A stretch of 55,121 bases of DNA. Origin: Acanthamoeba lenticulata. Lineage: Eukaryota; Discosea; Longamoebia; Acanthamoebidae. A program made the translations under genes and the position numbers. The stretch covers positions 1 to 55,121 of the forward strand of contig NAVB01000162.1 in NCBI GenBank assembly GCA_002179805.1, read 5' to 3'. The notes beneath the pieces were generated by a model. That model saw only the letters and a list, made by a program, of their open reading frames with translations. It was not told the origin of the DNA and ran no database searches. This document shows, in pieces, positions 1 through 10,261 of the stretch; within the stretch, counting starts at the first letter, position 1, and each line of letters begins with the position of its first letter.

Positions 1-7
1 ATTTTAT

Positions 8-39
<32 letters not shown>

Positions 40-102
40 TCACATTTTATTGTTATTTTTATTTATTCTACAAGTGAAAATAAACGATCTCTCGCATTCC
101 AG

Positions 103-2187
103 GACTTCCCGATCGAGAAGACGGGCCTCTACTACTTCATCCTCGTCAACTGCCAGGGCAGCGGCGTGGTGCGCTTGCTCGCTTCTGCTCGTCATCATGA
201 TGCGCCATCCATCTCGAGCTGACGGTCCAACACAGGAGAGCGTGACGGTGACGGGCACCACCGAGTGGAAGAACCCCTACGGCTACCTCAACGGCGATGA
301 GTTTGGCTTCCTGCCGGTGCGCACCATCTCGTCGCCGTCGTCGCCGTCAGGACGTCAACACGCATTGGTGCATTTCAGCTGAAGACGTGTGCGCTCTGGG
401 TGTGGGCGGGTTGGGGGGGGGGCTGGGCGCAGTTCTACCTGATCATGGCGCTCGTGTACCTCGTCACCACCGTGGCGTGGGCCTTCCTCCTCTACCGCTT
501 CCGCAGCGGCCTCCTCCTTCTTCAGGTACGAAAGGACACAATAAATTCTAATAAATAAATAAATAAATAAATTTGTGTTTTCTTTGGGGAAATGCAAAGA
601 GCTGATCCTCTTTGTGCAGCATTGCTTGACGGGCATCATCGCGTTCGGCATCGTGGAGCAGCTCCTCCTGTGGTTCGACTTTTACTACTACAACTCCAAC
701 GGCACCATCTGTACGATCCTTTTTTATTCTTCCTCTTCCTCCTCTTCCTCCTCTTCCTCTTCCTCTTCCTCGATCTGCAGAGTCTTGGCGCTGTTGTTGT
801 TGTTGCCCCCTTGCCTGACCCGAATGGGGGCGCTCCACAGCCGTGCCGCTGACCGTCATCGCCGTGGCCGCGACGTCGCTCAAGCAGACGCTGGCCCGCC
901 TCCTCCTCCTCGCCGTCTGGTGCGTCACCAAGCCGCTTCCTCACCGTCATCATCATCATCATCATGGTGATGACGCTGCGGCTGGTCTGCTGCTGGCGGA
1001 TTGACCCATTGTTGGGATTGTCGTTGTCGTTGTTGTTGTTGTTGTTGGGATGGGGGCAATGCAGCATGGGCTACGGCGTGGTGAGGAAGAAGATGCCGTG
1101 GCCCGTGACGCTCGCGCTGGTGGTCTACGGCGTGCTGTTCTACCTCTTCTCCGAGGTCTCTGAGAGCGCCGACGCCCTCCAGGTGCGCAATCCTTTGCTG
1201 ACTTTCCTCATCCTGCTCCACGCGCGGTGAACAGCCTGTTGACGGCCAACTTGCGTCCTGCAGGACAAGACGTCGCTTCCGATCAACCCGGCCGTGACGG
1301 CGTTCACGCTGATGCCGGTGTTCCTGCTCGACGCCATCTACTTCGTGTGGGTGCTGATGTCCCTCTTCCGCATGACCACCCTCCTCCGTCGTGCTGGCCA
1401 GTCCGCCAAGCTCGGCCTGTACTTCCCCCCCAATTCTTTCAATTTATTTTATTATATTATTATTTTATTATTTTAGTTTTTTAGTTTTTTGTAAATTCTT
1501 CCTTAATTTCTGATGTCGGGGCGCAGATACACGAAGCTCGCAGTCGTTTTGACCGGAGCGTTCGTGCTCTCGCTTGTCGTCATCGTCCTCGAGTTGTACG
1601 CCCGCTTCTCTTCATTGTCTTGGCTCCCGCCTGGCATCAATTTTCACCATCATGGTGGTGCTGGTGGCGCAGCGTCGTGCTGGGCTTCTTTGCCGACGGT
1701 CTCTGGAAGATCTGGTGGGTGTGGGACTCCTACTGGACGGTGCGTATTGGCCGCTTGTGTGTGTGTTGATGATATTCGCGACAACATGGCCCGACTCCTA
1801 ACTCGTTGGGGGGAGGGGGCGAACGACGACGCAGCTCATGCACTTCCTGATCCTGGTGGCGATCGCCATCATCTGGCGCCCGAACCCCAACAACGGGAGG
1901 TACGCCTACGAGGAGCTCGTCAGCACCGAAGCCGGAGAGGACGCCGCCGAGGCCGAAGCCGAGCTGGAGATGGAGGACATGCAGGCCCACGTACGTCGTC
2001 CTCCTCTGCGAGTCGTTCGACTACTCGACTGGGGCGGCTACTTACAGTCTGATGTTTATGTTCTCTCTGCCAATATAGCGAGACACGGCGCTAGGCTTGG
2101 AGAACGACGCCTACATGCGACAGGTCTCGGACGAGGACCCGGCCGGCAACGACAACAAGTCCAAGGAGGAGATGGCCGCGCCCTGAC
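103..2187 (+). CDS. GOST/TMEM87-type seven-transmembrane protein (lung 7-TM receptor family), 5' truncated
   Basis: A Golgi or endosomal seven-helix membrane protein of the TMEM87/GPR107/Ptm1 family, whose members have trafficking or ion-conducting roles. About eleven exons are visible: roughly 103-167, 236-316, 433-525, 600-710, 841-919, 1065-1182, 1264-1418, 1527-1598, 1671-1739, 1837-1990 and 2080-2187. The family signature is clear: a lumenal end with 'GLYYFILVNCQG', then 'EWKNPYGYL..DEFGFLP' running into TM1 'FYLIMALVYLV', then 'GIVEQLLLWFDFYYYNSNG', 'SMGYGVVR', and a last helix 'FLILVAIAIIWRPNPNN' followed by an acidic cytosolic tail ending at TGA 2187. The 5' exons with the signal peptide and lumenal domain lie before the window. 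Bases 1-102 are intron and include TTTAG repeats. Family assignment is confident. Substrate or ligand cannot be read from sequence. Confidence 0.85.
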
Positions 2188-2307
2188 CATTCCGCAAACA
2201 ACAAAACTTTTTTCCTTTATGTTTTCCTCAATGAGGCAAAAATGCCAAATATGCGTAACAAAAACGAAAAACAAAAAGGACGTCTTCCTGGAGCTGAACA
2301 AGGCCTC

Positions 2308-3743
2308 TTACGCAGACTCAACGATGCGGACCAGCTTGTGGTTGATCTTGTTGTTGATGCTCAAGGGCTTGTGGGGCTGCACCCGCGAGGACGAGAAGAT
2401 GCTGTTGAGGAGCGCACCGAGACGGACGCCGGCGGCGATGAGCCTCTGCTGGATGATGGGCAGGTTGTGGTTGTAGTAGGCCTCACCCAGGTCGGTCACG
2501 CGCGAGTCTGCGCAGACCCCAGCAACATCAGTATGATGATGAAGGAGAAGAAGACGAAAGCCAAGAGAGAAAGAGCGGTACCGCTGTCGGTGGGGTTGAA
2601 GTTGTAGACGTCAGTCCTCACGAACTGGAACGACTCGTTAGCCCACTTGGCCGGGTCGGTGACGGCGGCGTACCTGAGCGCACAAAAACAATAAGTAAAT
2701 AAATAATTTACCACCGGAAATATATAAATATTAAATAAAAGACGAGAAAGAGATCGCGCACTGAGCGGCAACGCTGGGGTTGTTCTGGATGTAGCTCTGG
2801 AGCTGGTTGGAGAAATCTTGCCAGTCCGAGTCGTAGCGCTGGATGATGAACTCATCCCACACCTGGTGCAGGTTGCCGCGCTTGCCCATGAAGTCTACCT
2901 TGACGGTGTTGCCACCCTCATCGTCACCGTAGCCCACCTACCGGAGCGCCACAAGATAAGAATGCAAAGAAGGCACAAATTGAAAAGAAAAAAGAAAATA
3001 GTTGAAATATTTGTAGAGCAGCAACGGGGCGTACGTGGAGGGGCTGGTGAATGTCGCCGAGGAAGTGGGTGAGGAAGACGAGCGGGCAGGGCATGTCACC
3101 GTAGTTGAAGGTGCACACGTTGCCGTTGCTGCCCTCGTAGGCAAGTTGCTCTGTAAAGTGGATGAACATGGTCAAGCTCGAGCTTCATAAAACGTGTAGC
3201 GGCGTCTTTTGGGGGGGGGGGACCAGCACGTACTGGTGTAGTTCTGGATGGCGCTCACAACGCAACCCGGAGGGAAGGGGCAGTCGGCGCTGGTGTACTC
3301 CACAGCATTTCGGGGCAGGTTCACGTAGTGCAGAGGTCCGCTCCAGCGGCCCTGTTGAACGAAAGAGAAAATGAATTAACCGCTGGACAGGAGATTTGGG
3401 CTCATTCGAGGCTGGAGCAGAAACTGGAGCGTACATTGCTGGTGTGATCGTACTCATCGGGGAAGGGAGCCGCGGCGGGGAGCGACATGCCGTTGAGGTA
3501 ATAGTTCACGGCCTGGAAGAGATAAACATGGACCATTCATCCATTAAAACCGCACATTGTTTGCGCCAATATTGCCCACACGTAAGAGGCGTGTTGCCAA
3601 ACCTGCTGAGCATTCGAATTCAGCTGGTTGTAGGCAATGTCAGCCACGATTTGGTGGCCCTCCTTGCCCCAAGCATGGGTCTGAACAAGGAGCAGCGCAA
3701 CGCACAGGGCGAGGACAGCGAAGATAGCCGAGCGGATTTGCAT
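2308..3743 (-). CDS. Secreted S1/P1-type zinc nuclease
   Basis: A single-strand-specific nuclease/3'-nucleotidase of the S1/P1 family, expected in food vacuoles or outside the cell, where it degrades RNA and ssDNA. The ATG at 3743 begins a signal peptide (about residues 1-24) ending '..QTHA', followed by the family's mature start 'WGKEGHQIVADIA'. About seven exons run leftwards to the stop at 2308. All nine trinuclear-zinc ligands of the family appear in order: mature Trp1 and the His of 'GHQ', Asp in 'FPDEYDH', His in 'LHYVN', His/Asp/His in 'THFLGDIHQPLH', and His/Asp in 'NLHQVWD'. The 'GGNTVKVDFMGK' loop is also typical. It should therefore be active. The C-terminal end is about 25 residues of non-conserved Ser/Lys-rich sequence. 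It is divergent from the gene starting at 4192. Confidence 0.93.
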
Positions 3744-4191
3744 TCGAATGGATCGAATTGGAGTGGTAACGCGACGATTAACAAGACTCGGGGCCTCAAG
3801 TGCACTTGAGGAACGAACCCACCAAGGTCCTGATTGGCCACGAGGATGGCAAGAAATTTGCGAATCTTCTTCTTCAAAATATTTGAGTTAGGCAATTACT
3901 GCCTCAGATAGCAACTTAGGCATTCCAACATGTTCGTGCTATCTGAGGTTGTCTGGGGGACACCATAAGGAGAATTAAAATCCTACTATCATTAACCTTT
4001 CGAACTTTTTTCTTTAGGTGCCTATTGGACCGAATCAACCGGGTAGAAATTCCAACAGAAAGTGTGCCGCGTGCAGAGGTCGCCTTCAAGCGCGGAGAGC
4101 CTGCGTCGTTCGCCTCGTCTATTCTCCCTCGCCTCAAGCCCCTTTTGTTGATTACCCTTCTCGCCCGGCAACACTTTCAAGCCCTAACACC
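3744..4191. promoter_or_regulatory. Divergent intergenic region between S1/P1 nuclease and tail-anchored protein
   Basis: The 448 bp between the two start codons (3743 minus, 4192 plus) contain no convincing ORF and presumably hold both promoters. AT-rich patches such as 'AAAATATTTGAG' near 3880 stand out against the GC-rich exons. The sequence 'TTTCTTTAG' near 4010-4018 could be the acceptor of a 5'UTR intron of the plus-strand gene. No element can be assigned firmly. Confidence 0.35.
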
Positions 4192-5102
4192 ATGGATATG
4201 TGCCAGTACGACAGTTCCCCTTACCTCTCGCGAGGGGTTCTATTCATGAACGCCCTTCCGGCCAACAGGTGTATCGAGTTCCGTACGGCCCAGTTGCTGC
4301 ACCCGCTCGGCGCTGGCACCCACGCGAACGACGCGGCCTTGCTCCCGCCGCCTCATGTGGACGCCCTCGTGCAGCAGTTCCACCCCAACTTTGCCCCAGG
4401 CGTGCACGTTGTACCTCACGGTATGTCACATGCTGAACAAGCGTCACTTAGTCACACCGACTGACGGGGTTGTGTGAACGCGCAGAGGTGGAGCACAGAG
4501 AGCACAACGTCGCCAGGCTGAGCAGCGACAGCAAAGCCCCCCACGACAAGGACACCACACGGCCAGCGCCCCAGTGCCAGCCACGACCAATAATGGCTCG
4601 CTCACGACAAGAGCATGAGGGCAAGGGCAAGGAGAAGGACGACACCGAGAGTCAAGCCAACAGCGGCAGTGATGAATCTGGATCAAGCCATGGGGACGAA
4701 CAGCTCGACGAGTGGGAGGAGGAGCTCATGCTACAACATGAGCTTGAGCTTGCCTTGGAAGCATCCGTCAGCTCCTCCACCACTACCTCCACAGTCCACT
4801 TCTCGGCCTCCCTTGGGTCTGCGCTTTCTTCCCAGCCTCGACAGCAACGAGCCAAGAAGCGTGTCAGCTTTTCACTACCACCGCCCGACGCGGTAGACGT
4901 CCCTACGACTCCGAAACATCACATTCATGCGACGATGTCGCCCTTCCTCATTCAGCGCCTTCACGGCGGTCTTGCCGGTCATCGCCGCAACGAGCCCCAG
5001 CACGTGTCGCTTTCCGTTTTCTGGCTCGACCAGCTTATCGTGGTGCTTATGGTCTTCCTCATCGCCTTTGCTCTCAAACGGTACTCGTGGCTTTGCGCCT
5101 AA
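4192..5102 (+). CDS. Unknown tail-anchored membrane protein
   Basis: I do not recognise this gene. The ATG at 4192 sits in a favourable 'ACACCATGG' context. One GT-AG intron (4421-4485) gives two exons totalling 846 nt, or 281 residues. The N-terminal 75 residues look folded and end '..HPNFAPGVHVVPH'. The middle is charged and disordered (Lys/Glu/Ser-rich, about residues 90-200, including the acidic run 'DEWEEELMLQHELELALEA'). The final 25 residues form one hydrophobic helix ('LDQLIVVLMVFLIAFALKR') followed by only a few residues. That topology is typical of a tail-anchored ER, mitochondrial or peroxisomal protein with a cytosolic N-terminus. There is no signal peptide. I considered a UBE2J-type ubiquitin-conjugating enzyme because of the architecture, but no HPN or catalytic-Cys motif is present. 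Confidence 0.65.
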
Positions 5103-5431
5103 CTGGGCCATTGTGTAGTTTTAAAAGCCGCAATACTTGCGTGCTCCACGTTTGCCAAATACATACAAATATTTCGAATTCAATTGAAAAGAAAAAGATA
5201 AATGGAAACTTTTATTTTATTTAATGGACGGTAAAAAGATGGAAGTTGACGGGAGCCGAATCCGTTTAAAGGCAGAGAAATAAGACGGTCAAGTTGGTGA
5301 AAATCTTTCTTTATTTGTGGTGCGGTTCAAGTTGGTCTTCACGTCGTTCAAAATCGCTACTTACACGCCCCGTCGCTCTCGTTGGCCCGTTCCTCCTGCT
5401 TGTTGTTGTACTCTACATCCGGTCGATTCGT
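5103..5431. other. Convergent 3' intergenic region
   Basis: This AT-richer spacer lies between the stop of the tail-anchored gene and the stop of the H2A.X gene. On the minus strand, 'TTTATT' near 5212 reads as AATAAA and could serve H2A.X polyadenylation. I see no histone 3' stem-loop and no further gene. Confidence 0.4.
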
Positions 5432-5920
5432 CTAGTAATCTTGCGAGAGGCTCTCACCGGCCTTACCGCCCTTGCCCTTGGACTTGGGGATGAGAACGGA
5501 GTGGATGTTGGGGATGACACCACCGGACGAGATCGTGACGTCCTGGAGCAGCTTGTTCAACTCCTCGTCGTTCCTGACGGCGAGCTGAATGTGACGCGGC
5601 ACGATCCTCACCCTCTTGTTGTCGCGCGAGGCATTGCCGGCCAACTCGAGGATCTCGGCCACGAGGTACTCGAGCACGGCGGCGAGGTAGACGGGGGCAC
5701 CGGCACCGACGCGGCTGGCATACCGGCCCTCCTTGAGCTGCCTGTGGATACGGCCGACGGGGAACTGGAGACCGGCCTTGAAGGACCTCGAGTGACCCTC
5801 GGAGGCGGCGTCACCACCCTTGCTGGCAGCGGGGGCCTTGGCCTTGGGGGCAGCGCGGGGCGCCTTCTTGGCCTCGGTCTTCTTGACGGTCTTGCTTCCC
5901 TCCTTGCTAGCAGTGGACAT
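5432..5920 (-). CDS. H2A: Histone H2A.X (C-terminal SQDY)
   Basis: A core nucleosomal histone of 162 residues in one exon. The fold is canonical: '[17 protein letters not shown]' begins the globular domain near residue 49, followed by '[13 protein letters not shown]', '[13 protein letters not shown]', '[20 protein letters not shown]' and '[14 protein letters not shown]'. Acidic-patch residues in '[13 protein letters not shown]' and 'NDEEL' are retained. The protein ends in Ser-Gln-Asp-Tyr, which fits the SQ(E/D)-hydrophobic motif phosphorylated by ATM/ATR-type kinases at DNA breaks, so it is an H2A.X rather than H2A.Z (no H2A.Z-type docking residues). The N-terminal tail is about twice the usual length and is Lys/Ala/Pro-rich, resembling an H1 or plant H2A tail. 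A TATA-like element lies about 80 bp upstream. There is no paired H2B gene next to it. Confidence 0.97.
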   Translation of the reverse strand: MSTASKEGSKTVKKTEAKKAPRAAPKAKAPAASKGGDAASEGHSRSFKAGLQFPVGRIHRQLKEGRYASRVGAGAPVYLAAVLEYLVAEILELAGNASRDNKRVRIVPRHIQLAVRNDEELNKLLQDVTISSGGVIPNIHSVLIPKSKGKGGKAGESLSQDY

Positions 5921-6265
5921 CTTTATGAGTGAGTGTGAGTGAGTGCGGTGTTGCTAAGATCTAGCTTTTGTTCGAATGCTGTTCCAGGCAGGCGCGCGAA
6001 GTTTTTATGCACCGGCGTAACGGTCAGCTGCCCAACGGCTCCCGAAGCACAACTTGCCGCCCAACCAAAATTCAATCGAGCCAAAAACGCGCATTCTTCG
6101 TTATGAATTCTATTGGCTGATATTGTCACCACCCACGTCCCACCCAGCACAGGAAATGTGGAGAAACGAAGAGGAAATGGCAGCAAAGGTGTAAGCAAGA
6201 TGATGAAGTGTATTTGACAAGTAGAAGGTGATGTAGCGCCTCAGCAGTTTCACGTGTCAAAGCGT
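5921..6265. other. H2A.X upstream / YIPF6 downstream spacer
   Basis: A 345 bp spacer between two minus-strand genes. It holds the H2A.X promoter (TATA-like at 6001-6010, CCAAT-like near 6112) and the YIPF6 3'UTR. 'GTGAGTGAGTGTGAGTGAGTG' near 5926-5946 is a short GTGA-type microsatellite in the H2A.X leader. No gene is seen. Confidence 0.5.
6001..6010 (-). promoter_or_regulatory. H2A: TATA-like element of the H2A.X gene
   Basis: On the minus strand this reads 'GCATAAAAAC', 80-90 bp upstream of the H2A.X ATG, a plausible TBP site. An inverted CCAAT ('ATTGG' on the plus strand) lies near 6112, another 100 bp upstream. Both elements are common in histone promoters. The assignment rests on motif and position only. 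Confidence 0.45.
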
Positions 6266-7025
6266 CTACTCCGCCACGTCGTGCACTACGACGATCATCC
6301 AGGCTATGATGAGGTAGAAAAGGAAGATGGGATACAGGACCAACGGGCCGCGGCCTGTCTTGTCCGTTGGCATCATGGCCAGCACGAATCCCCACGATGC
6401 TGAATGGGGAGAAAAGTGGAGCGGGAGAGTGGGGCAGGGCGGAGGGTGGAGCCACTTTAGTGCATGAGCGCTTCGAGAGAGGAGAGTAAAGGAGCGGGAA
6501 AGTGCGAACTGAGGGGTACGCACCGAAGACAGACCAGCCCCAGCAAACAAGAACGATGACGATCCTGAAAATGAGGTTGTCCCACCAAATGCAGATGAGA
6601 GCTGCCAGATCGAGAGGGCCGAGCGAGTAGCCGAGCGCGCAGACGGTTTGGAAGAATGAGATCTTGCCGCCGAGGAGGATAGCGTTGACCGTGATGACGC
6701 TGGCACCCGCCCAAACGACGACGATGACGGTGGTGAAAATGAGGCCCGTCTGGTTGCCTCCAGCCAAGGTGAGGACGCTCGCCAGGATGAAGGAGAGTAG
6801 AAGAGGTCCCCAGAGGTCCCAGTCCTTCAGTCGGTCGACTCGCCTAAACGAACCCCAGAAGGGGAACACAACGTGCATTGTCTTCAAACCTATATCGGCC
6901 AAGTCCCTGAGAATGGTCTGCCAAACGGGTTCATCGAGGGTGCTGATCGTGTCGGGTTCATGGCTTACTCCCCCTTCAGCATCCTGTTGTGGTTGGTTTG
7001 CTACAAATCGTCCAAAGAAATCCAT
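6266..7025 (-). CDS. YIPF6: YIPF6-type Yip1-domain Golgi membrane protein
   Basis: A multi-pass membrane protein of the early secretory pathway that binds Rab GTPases or helps form Golgi vesicles. Exon 1 is 7025-6524 and exon 2 is 6399-6266 (211 residues). The cytosolic N-terminus carries the YIPF6 hallmark 'LDEPVWQTILRDLADIG', then 'KTMHVVFPFW' and 'LKDWDLWGPLLLSFILA' at the first helix. It continues with 'ITVNAILLGGKISFFQTVCALGYSLGPL', and the last helices include 'LYPIFLFYLIIAWMIVVVHD'. Length matches the human protein (236) apart from a shorter N-terminus. It is divergent from the SAS10-like gene, with 271 bp between start codons. Function is inferred from family. Confidence 0.92.
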
Positions 7026-7296
7026 TTGAGCGATGCAGAGCGACGCCGCCACTACAAGGGCCTTCTCCTTCTGCTTTACCGAATCGCTCGTCGAATCTGG
7101 GGCCGAAGTTCTTCGCCTGCTGACGTGGACAAGCACGCCATTTCGCTCGACGCGGGTTCGAGTGCCCACTTCCTCTGTTTTTCCTGTGGCGGACTCCGGC
7201 TGGCAGTCCTTTCTCTGTTCCGGGACGGGTTTTGGGTCGCATCTGCATTGCTCGCAATTGCTTCGGTTAGCCCAAGAAGACCATCACAACATCAAC
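7026..7296. promoter_or_regulatory. Shared divergent promoter region, YIPF6 / SAS10-like gene
   Basis: These 271 bp separate the YIPF6 ATG (minus) from the SAS10-like ATG at 7297 (plus), so both promoters must lie here. No clear TATA box is seen on either strand. The region is GC-balanced and ORF shadows cross it, but none has family support. Confidence 0.4.
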
Positions 7297-9617
7297 ATGC
7301 CGCGGAAGGGAGGGCGTAAGCAGGAGCAGCCAGCAATGACGCGCGAGGAGCGCGAGGAGCTGGACATTTCGGAAGATGAGGAATTTGATTTGGGCGGCAA
7401 GCAAGATGAACAAGAAAGCGGCAAGTTCTTTGAGATTGAAGATGAGGAGGAAATCATGGGGTTGGACTTGGAGGACTCCGATGATGACGATGACGACGAC
7501 GATGACGACGCAGCAGAGGACGATGAGGACGGCGAAGAAGACGACGAGACCAATGGAGGACACGATCAGGCGTGGGGCCGAGGCAAGAGGCAATTTTATA
7601 ATCGTGATTTCCGTGATGACGAAGAATGGGACGAGGAGCTAGGTACGCACCTGTGGCTGCCCTCTTAATTTTCGTTTCATTCATGCCACCTGCTGCTTGC
7701 ACACTTCAAATTGTGACTCTATTGCTCCCTCTTCAGCCAAGGACGAGTTGGAGCAGGCCCTCATCCAGCAGAAGAAGATGAGGGGCACAATCTTGCCGGA
7801 GGACTTTGCGCCCGCCGAAGAGGACCTCAAGAAGAGCGCCGACAAGAAGGCCGCTCGGACCAAAGCCAAGGAGTACCGTCCTCCCCCATCTTGCTTGCCG
7901 CCTGCCACGAGCCTTGAGCCCGTGTGCTGATGTCTGATGCCATCTGCAGGGCGGATGTCGAGACCGTGCAGAGGGACATCTCGTCGCTCACGACCGAGGA
8001 GAAGCTCGAGGTCCTCACCGCCGAGGCGCCCGAGCTGCTGGGCCTCGTGCAGGACTTCAAGACCAAGATTGCCACCATGCGCGAGCGCGTGTTCCCTCTC
8101 ATCCAGCGGTACCGCTGTCCTCAAACCGCAGCCACGAGGCCCAGGATTTTTCTCGTTGCTCACCGCCCGCTCAACAGGATCAAGAAGGGCGAGTTCCCGA
8201 CGTGCAGCGGCGTGAGCTTCCTCGAGGTCCAGTTCCAGTTGATGTTGTCCTACTGCACCAACATCGCCTACTATCTGTACCTCAAGGTGCGCCAACAAGA
8301 TTTTTTTCTTAGTTTTTACAAATGATAATATTCAAAATAATATTCAATTTTAACAAATGTTTGTGCATTTGTCACATGGTTGGTGCGCAGGCCAAGGGCG
8401 AGCAGGTCAAGGACCACCCAGTGATCAACCAGCTGGTCAAGATCCGCGTCTACCTGGAGAAGATGAAGCCCATCGAGAAGAAGCTCAAGTACCAGATCGA
8501 CAAGCTGCTCAAGACTGCCGCCATTGGCAACATTGCCTCGGGTACGCGTGCTCTTCAGCGTTCTCCACCTCGCGTCCCGGGCCGCTCACCACGTAGACGT
8601 GCGCTGGGGGCGCCACTGGCAGGCGACAGCAAGGACCCGCTCAACACGCGAGCCAATCCGTCGAACCTGGTGTCGCCCATGGACGAAGCGGCCGAAGGAT
8701 CGGAGGAAGACTCGGACGAAGAGGATTCGGCCAAGGGCAGCGAGGAGTCTGACGAGGATGGCAAGAAGAAGGGCAAGAAGAAGGGCGTTCAGAAGTATCG
8801 CCCGCCCAAGATGGCCGCCGAGCGGTTCGAGGATTCCTCCAGTACGTCTCAAGCCCACATCGTCTTAGCGCTACGCAGGCGCTCACCTGAACTTTTGTTT
8901 TTTGGTACCAGCAATGGCGCTCAAGGAGCTCGAGGAAAGGAGGAGGAAGAAGGCCCTCAGCAGCACTCTCGTGCAGGACATCCTCAGCGGTTCGTCCTTC
9001 GCTTCTTTTTCTTTTATTATATTTTTTAATTGCTGAGATTCCTTGGCTGGAATGTATGGAATGCCCGTGTAGAGTACGGCACGGCGCCAGAGGAAGTCAG
9101 CTACGGCCCTACGCGCACCAAGTACGACCAGCGCGAGAAGGAGAAGACCGACTACGAGGAGAACTACATGACGCGTCTCATGGAGACCAAGAAGGACAAG
9201 CAGGCCAAGAAGAAGGCCCTGCGCGAGCGATCCACCCTCCGAAACGAGCTCAAGGATCTGGGCGACTACGCCGACCTCGCGGCCCTCGATGTGGACGAAG
9301 ACGACGGGGCTGAGCTGCGCAAGTACAGGAAGACGAAGTCGCTGGGCAAGATTGTGAACGAGCGGTCACTGCCTCTCTCCCGGAAGCGCAAAATCAGGGA
9401 GCAGTACGAGGAGCGGGACGCGATGAAGGCCGGCCGTGGTGGCGACGACGGCGGCGATGACGGCGGCGATTTTGGCGGGAGCAGGAAGAAGGCCCGAGGC
9501 GGCTTTGGCGGTGGCCGGGGTGGCCGAGGTGGGCGAGGTGGCGGACGGGGCGGCAGCCGTGGGCGTGGCAGCGGTCCGCGGATGGGCAAGGGCGGGCGGA
9601 TGAAGGTCAGGCACTGA
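7297..9617 (+). CDS. SAS10/C1D-family nucleolar protein, UTP3-neuroguidin hybrid architecture
   Basis: A small-subunit processome component acting in nucleolar 18S rRNA maturation. Eight exons (7297-7642, 7737-7872, 7950-8108, 8178-8286, 8391-8541, 8623-8841, 8912-8989, 9073-9617) sum to 580 residues. The N-terminal 160 residues look like UTP3/SAS10: long Asp/Glu tracts, then 'WGRGKRQFYNRDF', then 'SLTTEEKLEVLTAEAPELLGL'. One C1D domain spans about 172-298, starting UTP3-like ('LSYCTNIAYYLYLKA..HPVINQLV') and ending neuroguidin-like ('KPIEKKLKYQIDKLLKTA'). The rest follows neuroguidin/LCP5: 'DPLNTRANPSNLVS', 'KYRPPKMA', 'KELEERRRKKALSSTLVQDIL', 'YGTAPEEV' and 'DYEENYMTRL'. UTP3's own C-terminal domain is not seen. 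The protein ends in an RGG/GGD tail (about 510-575). An AATAAA follows at 9645. Confidence 0.85.
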
Positions 9618-10261
9618 ACATCTGCTCTCTTTTCAACAACATTAAATAAAAATGTTCAAACAAATTATGCGAGGTGGCCATGCACCATGTTGTCGGTGAT
9701 CGCCAACGCCACATGAAGTTCACGGAGTAAACACGTGTGAAGAGATCCTCCCCTAGTGTTCAACACCCAGATCAACCAGCCGGCACATGCTTCAGACCAT
9801 TGTGAGTGCCGAGCGAAAGTTGGCCGAGTTGGAGCCCAAAGAGGCAGCGACGGCGACCCAACAAGCGCGCCCGTTCGCCTTCATTTTCTTTTCTGATTCT
9901 GCCGCGGCGTGGCATTCCAAGAATGCAGTGCTCACGCCCTTAGAGCCCAGGTGCTGAAGCCGAGGAAAGCGCCATGCAGGAGGGTACGCTCCGCCCTCCA
10001 CCTCCCGTTCATGGGTCACCTCTCCTCTATGAACACCTATCGAGCGACGGGAGCTCTAAGGCACTTGTCTGCCAGTGCCCTGGCCACTATTTAAAATTTC
10101 AGAACTTGCATCTATTGCCCCCTATTGCACACCACCAACCGCGTGCCTATTCAGTCCTTGCTCTGCTCTGCTCCCACAAACAAACTCGCTCTCTCTTCCC
10201 TCTTCCTCTTATCCACCCTTTTTTTGCCTTCTTCTACTTTTTTTCTACGCGGACCAGCAAC
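9618..10261. other. Intergenic region upstream of the GTPase-domain protein
   Basis: 644 bp with no supported gene. 'CTATTTAAAATTTC' near 10087 is TATA-like and lies about 170 bp before the ATG at 10262, followed by a pyrimidine-rich leader (CTCTCTTCCCTCTTCC) suited to initiation. An open frame runs from about 9974 into the next gene, but the well-placed ATG at 10262 ('AGCAACATGC') is preferred. Confidence 0.4.
9645..9650 (+). terminator. Polyadenylation signal AATAAA of the SAS10-like gene
   Basis: A canonical AATAAA hexamer 28 nt past the TGA at 9617, in an otherwise unremarkable 3' flank. Support is motif plus position. Confidence 0.6.

Noticed and set aside
10..36. TTTAGTTTAGTTTAG repeats resembling a telomeric tract
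   Set aside because: Only about five units, located in an intron of the GOST gene and followed directly by coding exons; no chromosome end is implied.
4192..5102. UBC6/UBE2J-type tail-anchored ubiquitin-conjugating enzyme
   Set aside because: The topology fits, but the HPN motif, catalytic Cys and UBC fold sequence are missing.
5432..5920. H2A.Z variant
   Set aside because: The loop 1 and docking-domain residues are of the canonical H2A type and the C-terminus carries SQDY.
7140..7170. B-box-like GGTTCGAGTGCC suggesting a tRNA
   Set aside because: No A box at the right distance and no acceptor or anticodon stems can be folded around it.
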